Assembly (NCBI GenBank): GCA_031289615.1
Contig: JAITPD010000047.1
Location: forward strand, 1-64,000
DNA: 64,000 bases
Direction of reading: 5' to 3'
Source of the DNA: Lactobacillaceae bacterium
GTDB taxonomy: Bacteria > Bacillota > Bacilli > Lactobacillales > Lactobacillaceae
A program made the position numbers and the translations under genes. Positions 60,801-64,000 of this stretch are shown piece by piece. Numbering within the stretch: position 1 is the first letter of the stretch; every line of letters starts with the position of its first letter. Under the pieces are notes generated by a model, which saw only the letters and a list, made by a program, of their open reading frames with translations, was not told the DNA's origin and made no database searches.

Positions 60801-63632
60801 CACTTTGTTACTATCATCTGAATCAATCAAGTTATAAGATGCTGTCACTGTGCGTGTCGCTTTAATCGTGTTGGTCGTTGACAAAGCGGTTGAAATGGCT
60901 GAACCATCGGCGTTCAATGGTTGGGTAGTCCATGTCACAGCTAGTGACTTACCAGTCACAATCGTTGTATCAGGATCATCTAATGAGACGGTTGCAATAA
61001 TCTTGGCAATCTTAGCTTGAGCAATTGAAACCCCACTAATTTGGATCGAAACAGCTTGGTCATAGGTCGTGACAATACCTTGCGCTGTTAGATAAACAAT
61101 TGTTGCGCCAGTAATTGGGTTACCGTCTACATCAACAATTTGAATTGGGGCGGTTAAATGCACGCCTAATTGATTAGTACTATCGCGCAAATTCAAAGTC
61201 GTTAGTGTATCTGGCACATCACTCTTCATTCCGTCATACAAGATGTCAGAAATGGTGAGTGTGTTACTCTTTGACAAATCAATGGTCCCAGTTGAAGCTT
61301 GTACTGCTGTGTCACCAGAACCTTGAATGCTGGTTTGTTGATAATATGTGGCTGGTGCAACAACCGTACCTAGCATTCCTTGTGCACCATCATAAATAAT
61401 TGTAGTTCGATCACCATCAGTTGAAAAACTATCTCGAGCCAATGCCGTTGCGTTTGTCACTGTCTCTATATTCAAGTTTTGAACGATTGTGTTGTCAAAT
61501 GTTAACGTGACATTTGGTTGCCCAATCACTTCACCTGGATATGCTGAAGGCAACGGCACTAGTGTATAAGTGACCGCTAAGGAGTTGTTTTGAGATGTGG
61601 TCCCTGCGTATTGGACCGTGGTGGTTACAGCGGTTGGGTCGTATGTGATGGTTAAAGTTTTCATATCAGCAGAATACGTGTACACAAGACCTTTGGTCGG
61701 AATGCCATTAGATCCAAATATTGTGTCCTTTGGCGCCGTTAGTACCCAAACCGGATTAGCTACTGCAATTGCTTTTATAAATGGTGTTGTGAGCAATCCA
61801 GTCTCAGACACGGTTATATATATAGTAGACCCAGTACCCGCCCCGACAGTCATTGCGGCATTATAGTCACTTTGCACCATTCCACTATTGGTCATTTGAT
61901 AAGAGGGCGCTGTAATAAACTTAATACCCGAAAGGATGTCACCTGGTAACAAATTGCTGGCTCTTGTCGCACTTAACCCTGAATTATTATCTACCGCTGA
62001 ATAACTATTGTATGTCCTTGACATGTATCCTAATTGCGATGGATCAATCAATGAAACATTACCATACAAAGCCCCTTCTGTTGACCAAATCATAGTTCCG
62101 CTATTTAGTGCTAACGTTGCAATGTTTTTAATTGGGTCCACCGTTGAATCAATCGCAAGTGTCTGCATGGTCCCGTCACCAACAATTGTAATCACCTGAC
62201 CCGATGCAAGTGTAATCGTATAAGTCACACCGTTTGTCGTTTGAATACCGGTAATATTGTAATTCATATTAGTCGTTGAAAAATCTTCTGAATCAGAAAG
62301 CGTATTATCTGGATTTGGATCAATGTAGTTTGCTGTAGCAGTTGCGCCGATTGTAATGACCTTTGTCGTATTTCCGGCTTGTGCAACCTCCGTTAAAGCA
62401 CTCACGTGGGAACCATCGTTGATATTATATCCACCTGCAATGCGTGCTAATGATACATTTGTTCCAATTTGTCCAGCCGTACCAGTATAGCTAAAAGATT
62501 GCTCATCAAGCGCTCCTGTTATAATCGCTCCGGTCCAAGGAGTTGACTCTTTTGTTGAACCGTCAATCGTGTGCCAGTTGACCTGTACTGATGAGCTTGA
62601 CATCGATACAATTGTTGAATATGGTGTCCCAGCGGCGATCGTGATGGTCACCGTATTATCAGTATTGGTATAACTGACACCGGCTGGTAATGTTCCTAAC
62701 CACGTCACGCTGTCGATTTGAACATTAGTCAAGGCACTGTATGTGAACACAATGTCTTGCGACACAACTGCTGAAGAGCGCGTGAATGCGTTACCCCCAT
62801 TGCTGAGAATTTGATACAATCCATATGGATTAAGGGATAATATTCCGTCCGACACAACGGTTCCATTTGATGTAATGGCCTCGTTGGCAACTCCATAAGA
62901 ACTGCCAACGTTTTTAATATATATAGCTGGATTTTTGAATGTATATACTTTGTTGACGGTGATGTCTAAATCATCCAATGCCGCTCCATTAAGAATTGTA
63001 CTAACCGTTGAGGTGGCTGACTGTAGTCCGTTGGCCCAACTTGAAGTCGCCTTAGGAAGATTGTTATATTTTACATAAATCGCGATTGACGCCGTCATGT
63101 CTTGGGTAAACGTATAGGTTACAGTTCCTGCAGTTGTATTAGTTGAAACAGTTGTTCCTGCTACTGTATCATTTTTAACCCAGGCAAAATCATTTGGATT
63201 ATAGTTAAACGTCAATTTGTCACCCGCTTTAAAAGTTCCAGTCTCTGTCACCGGAATAAAACTGGCGGTTGCTAAATCAGTGTCAGTCCAAGTCTGTTGA
63301 CCCGTCAATGAATGTGTCGCCACTGCGGGTGCATCACTCGTTGCCGAACTAGCGGTACTATCTGCCGCTGAACTGGCGGTTGAATCAGCTTCACTAGCAG
63401 CCGAGCTTGAATCGTCAGCTGTTGAATCGGGAATACTTGCTGATGATAATGCGACCACATCACCATCATCTGGGGTATCAGCAGTTACTTCGCTCACAGG
63501 TGCCCCGCTATCAGTATCATCAGCATGGGCTAGGCTAACACCACCCATTGTCATTAATGTTGCACTTGCAATTCCTGCAAAGAGCCACCGCTTGCCTGCT
63601 TTATACATCTTAAAGTGTAAATTCTTATCCAT
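57852..63632 (-). CDS. Giant LPNTG-anchored adhesin with mucin-binding-type repeats
   Basis: 1926 aa from ATG at 63632. KxYKxGKxW-type signal (KMYKAGKRWLFAGI), Asp/Ser/Ala stalk, a long N-terminal beta region to about 900, MucBP/MUB-like repeats (two with YVDDD, VTDQAV or ITDQAV, FSADGGQVITVH), one Ig-like domain (VSGTAEPNSLVTV), and the wall anchor LPNTGAA, hydrophobic segment, KKRQDSDK. It likely binds mucus or glycans and is anchored by a sortase such as the one at 31565. Intact despite its size. It follows ssb and has the ACTTTT-N17-GCGTTATT motif upstream. Confidence 0.9.
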   Translation of the reverse strand: MDKNLHFKMYKAGKRWLFAGIASATLMTMGGVSLAHADDTDSGAPVSEVTADTPDDGDVVALSSASIPDSTADDSSSAASEADSTASSAADSTASSATSDAPAVATHSLTGQQTWTDTDLATASFIPVTETGTFKAGDKLTFNYNPNDFAWVKNDTVAGTTVSTNTTAGTVTYTFTQDMTASIAIYVKYNNLPKATSSWANGLQSATSTVSTILNGAALDDLDITVNKVYTFKNPAIYIKNVGSSYGVANEAITSNGTVVSDGILSLNPYGLYQILSNGGNAFTRSSAVVSQDIVFTYSALTNVQIDSVTWLGTLPAGVSYTNTDNTVTITIAAGTPYSTIVSMSSSSVQVNWHTIDGSTKESTPWTGAIITGALDEQSFSYTGTAGQIGTNVSLARIAGGYNINDGSHVSALTEVAQAGNTTKVITIGATATANYIDPNPDNTLSDSEDFSTTNMNYNITGIQTTNGVTYTITLASGQVITIVGDGTMQTLAIDSTVDPIKNIATLALNSGTMIWSTEGALYGNVSLIDPSQLGYMSRTYNSYSAVDNNSGLSATRASNLLPGDILSGIKFITAPSYQMTNSGMVQSDYNAAMTVGAGTGSTIYITVSETGLLTTPFIKAIAVANPVWVLTAPKDTIFGSNGIPTKGLVYTYSADMKTLTITYDPTAVTTTVQYAGTTSQNNSLAVTYTLVPLPSAYPGEVIGQPNVTLTFDNTIVQNLNIETVTNATALARDSFSTDGDRTTIIYDGAQGMLGTVVAPATYYQQTSIQGSGDTAVQASTGTIDLSKSNTLTISDILYDGMKSDVPDTLTTLNLRDSTNQLGVHLTAPIQIVDVDGNPITGATIVYLTAQGIVTTYDQAVSIQISGVSIAQAKIAKIIATVSLDDPDTTIVTGKSLAVTWTTQPLNADGSAISTALSTTNTIKATRTVTASYNLIDSDDSNKVLSTVTDTGAIGTKYDGTVTIPDNYVLVGYQLADGTKVTGITTQTFSEVVGSDGTINGQTYQVLLKHATTSELVPVTETVNYAGLPSDKAVASQNQTVNATKITDLVTGAITWTEAQFDAINSPAVAGYTPNQSSVAATSSTNGTISSVTVTYTANATTATLNIVDTDNGNKVVQSFEVSGVVDGLIDWSSVNDAIVALTDKYNFTSGGMGTTFKADPASNIYQMTVTEKHTTGSYVQTINYVATGLPTAKNVSYDASKVGYDTDTNLVTGVTTYTLGKYGLMQDSDIQDVAGYTATIGAVNLDATSTTAPADQTVNVSYAANAQSITVNYVDDDFSTLTDRHSLDLKTSSLIKTETLDGITDQAVVFTPDYLPAGYVFVNVTGQPATFSSDGGQVITVHYYHHMTDSQFTRTFTIHYVGAGDQTPVDVVYNLLLDEERDDVSGVGLYDLRSVNGERMTSTDWMTTATPEIAGYTALTTSVDYDEFFPLTNQYDYSVSPEDLISDRYTTVTYTPNAQTITVNYVDDDDNSAIVDSNTLNGVTDQAVEFTPSAPANYNLVAGTEIPSTFSADGGQVITVHLTHKTSSQDEAKTISRLVKFVDAKGNDLLPSVLQTANFTRVATTDAATGLVSYTAWVSDNAELNAVNAPALSGLTPDQNGAAAETLTGDSINNVVSVVYSDITAPDMPSEAVTPVSPDGGTTTVSGTAEPNSLVTVITADGSKLTQQTGNDGAYSIDVPSAQIGDVIAVTATDDAGNVSDANQQSVGAAVVQKDVVDDPISVNPDDFYQTVTVEFVDQNGNVIGTSDVKITNHQDVNVNVPTGYSHLNDDGTYTSDVLINDGTDHQQVLVTKIQSQVITDDGGVTNQNGDGQITKTAVGAPLSVNAKDFYDNTAKQVVSPVDPKPIKTETHEPTLKDALIPVETEPKQGASLTQIEDSLDNGVAVLPNTGAAMQQRPELVMVGLSAFLLAITGLLAKKRQDSDK

Positions 63633-63648
63633 TATGTTTATCTCCATT

Positions 63649-63683
63649 AAAAAAACGTTATTTTGCTCTTATACAAAATAACG
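63649..63683 (-). terminator. Terminator after ssb, directly at the adhesin leader
   Basis: On the minus strand CGTTATTTTG pairs perfectly with CAAAATAACG (arms 63674-63683 and 63656-63665), followed by seven T. The adhesin SD comes within a few bases of the T-run. Confidence 0.8.
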
Positions 63684-63707
63684 CTCATTAATTTACTTTC
63701 AAAAAGT
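63675..63707 (-). promoter_or_regulatory. ACTTTT-N17-GCGTTATT motif, copy 4
   Basis: Minus strand AGTTACTTTT, 17 bp, GCGTTATTTT. The second half overlaps the stem of the ssb terminator. Candidate promoter of the giant adhesin gene. Confidence 0.45.
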
Positions 63708-63712
63708 AACTA

Positions 63713-64000
63713 TTAAAATGGAAGTTGATCATCTGGAATTTCAACAACATTTCCTTTGCTAAATGGATCATTTGCATCAGGTGTTGGAATTTGATTTTCT
63801 GGAATGGCGACTGATTGACGACGAGCATCAGTTTCAGCCTTTGTTTCTAACAAAGTAAAGTTATCAACAACAACTTCAGTAACAAAGACATGTTGTCCTT
63901 GTTGATTATCGTATTGACGAGTATTAATACGACCAGTAATGGCAACTTGTGATCCCTTGGTTGTCATGTTAACAAAATTTTCAGCGGCTTTACGCCAAAT
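63713..64000 (-). CDS. ssb: Single-stranded DNA-binding protein, C-terminal part
   Basis: The frame is open to the window edge; the visible 95 residues start IWRKAAENFVN, the typical SSB OB-fold segment, continue with KGSQVAITGRINTRQYDNQQGQHV-like strands (quoted in part: GSQVAITGRI, QHVFVTEVV) and end in the acidic tip EIPDDQLPF that binds partner proteins. It coats ssDNA during replication and conjugative transfer. The N-terminal part lies outside the window. An element-borne ssb fits a conjugative element. Confidence 0.92.
   Translation of the reverse strand: MWRKAAENFVNMTTKGSQVAITGRINTRQYDNQQGQHVFVTEVVVDNFTLLETKAETDARRQSVAIPENQIPTPDANDPFSKGNVVEIPDDQLPF

Noticed and set aside
63713..63967. 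Reading the ssb frame as an 84-aa gene starting at 63967
   Set aside because: The frame is open upstream and encodes IWRKAAENFVN, the normal SSB continuation, so the gene is only cut by the window edge.

Overview
The window looks like a low-GC lactic acid bacterium, most likely Weissella or another Leuconostoc-group Lactobacillaceae. This is inferred from the sufCDSUB operon, a Cys42-type NADH oxidase, an ArlRS-like two-component system, a KxYKxGKxW signal peptide, LPxTG-like anchors and mucin-binding-type domains. No rRNA, tRNA or CRISPR array was seen.

Left part (1-15.7 kb) is chromosome-like and mostly on the minus strand: a MarR regulator; the SUF iron-sulfur operon (sufC-D-S-U-B plus a DUF59/SufT gene); a membrane-associated operon (about 6.5-10.7 kb) with a zinc-ribbon membrane protein, an SPFH-SHOCT protein, an Ig/Ltp-domain surface protein, a DUF4230-like protein, a PH-SHOCT protein and two tiny ORFs; an NADH oxidase with a cre-like site; a roughly 680-bp nested imperfect palindrome; and arlRS. 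An ISLre2-family IS (about 16.0-17.45 kb) marks the change of gene content.

From 17.5 kb to the right edge the content is that of a conjugative plasmid or integrative conjugative element: ParA and a ribbon-helix-helix partner amid TAGGCC/TAGGTG iterons; an acyltransferase; a Fic protein; surface proteins; a class A sortase; two polyvalent proteins (ART-like and PBECR4-like); and a Gram-positive type IV secretion cluster on the minus strand (VirB8/NTF2-like proteins, thioredoxin-like protein, lysozyme-M23 hydrolase, VirB4, TrsD-like, TcpE/VirB3-like, VirB6-like, VirD4 coupling protein). A RelB/DinJ-MazF/PemK toxin-antitoxin pair follows. No relaxase, replication initiator or integrase lies in the window, so the element must continue to the right.

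From 53 to 57.8 kb lies a series of convergent small-gene pairs. Each minus-strand member has the same GCCGGCC hairpin leader, and the plus-strand members have GCGTATAAT promoters, in three cases with a 46-bp conserved upstream repeat. The Fic gene and a 47-aa ORF at 22.4-23.6 kb have the same layout. A 1926-aa LPNTG adhesin and a partial ssb gene close the window.

The parts likely cooperate as follows. The T4SS and coupling protein move DNA; the hydrolase opens the wall; the sortase anchors the adhesins that promote cell contact; polyvalent proteins may act in the recipient; ParA/RHH and the TA pair stabilise the element. The iterons occur beside parA, the RHH gene and three minus-strand transfer or surface operons, so the RHH protein could link partition to transfer control (inference).
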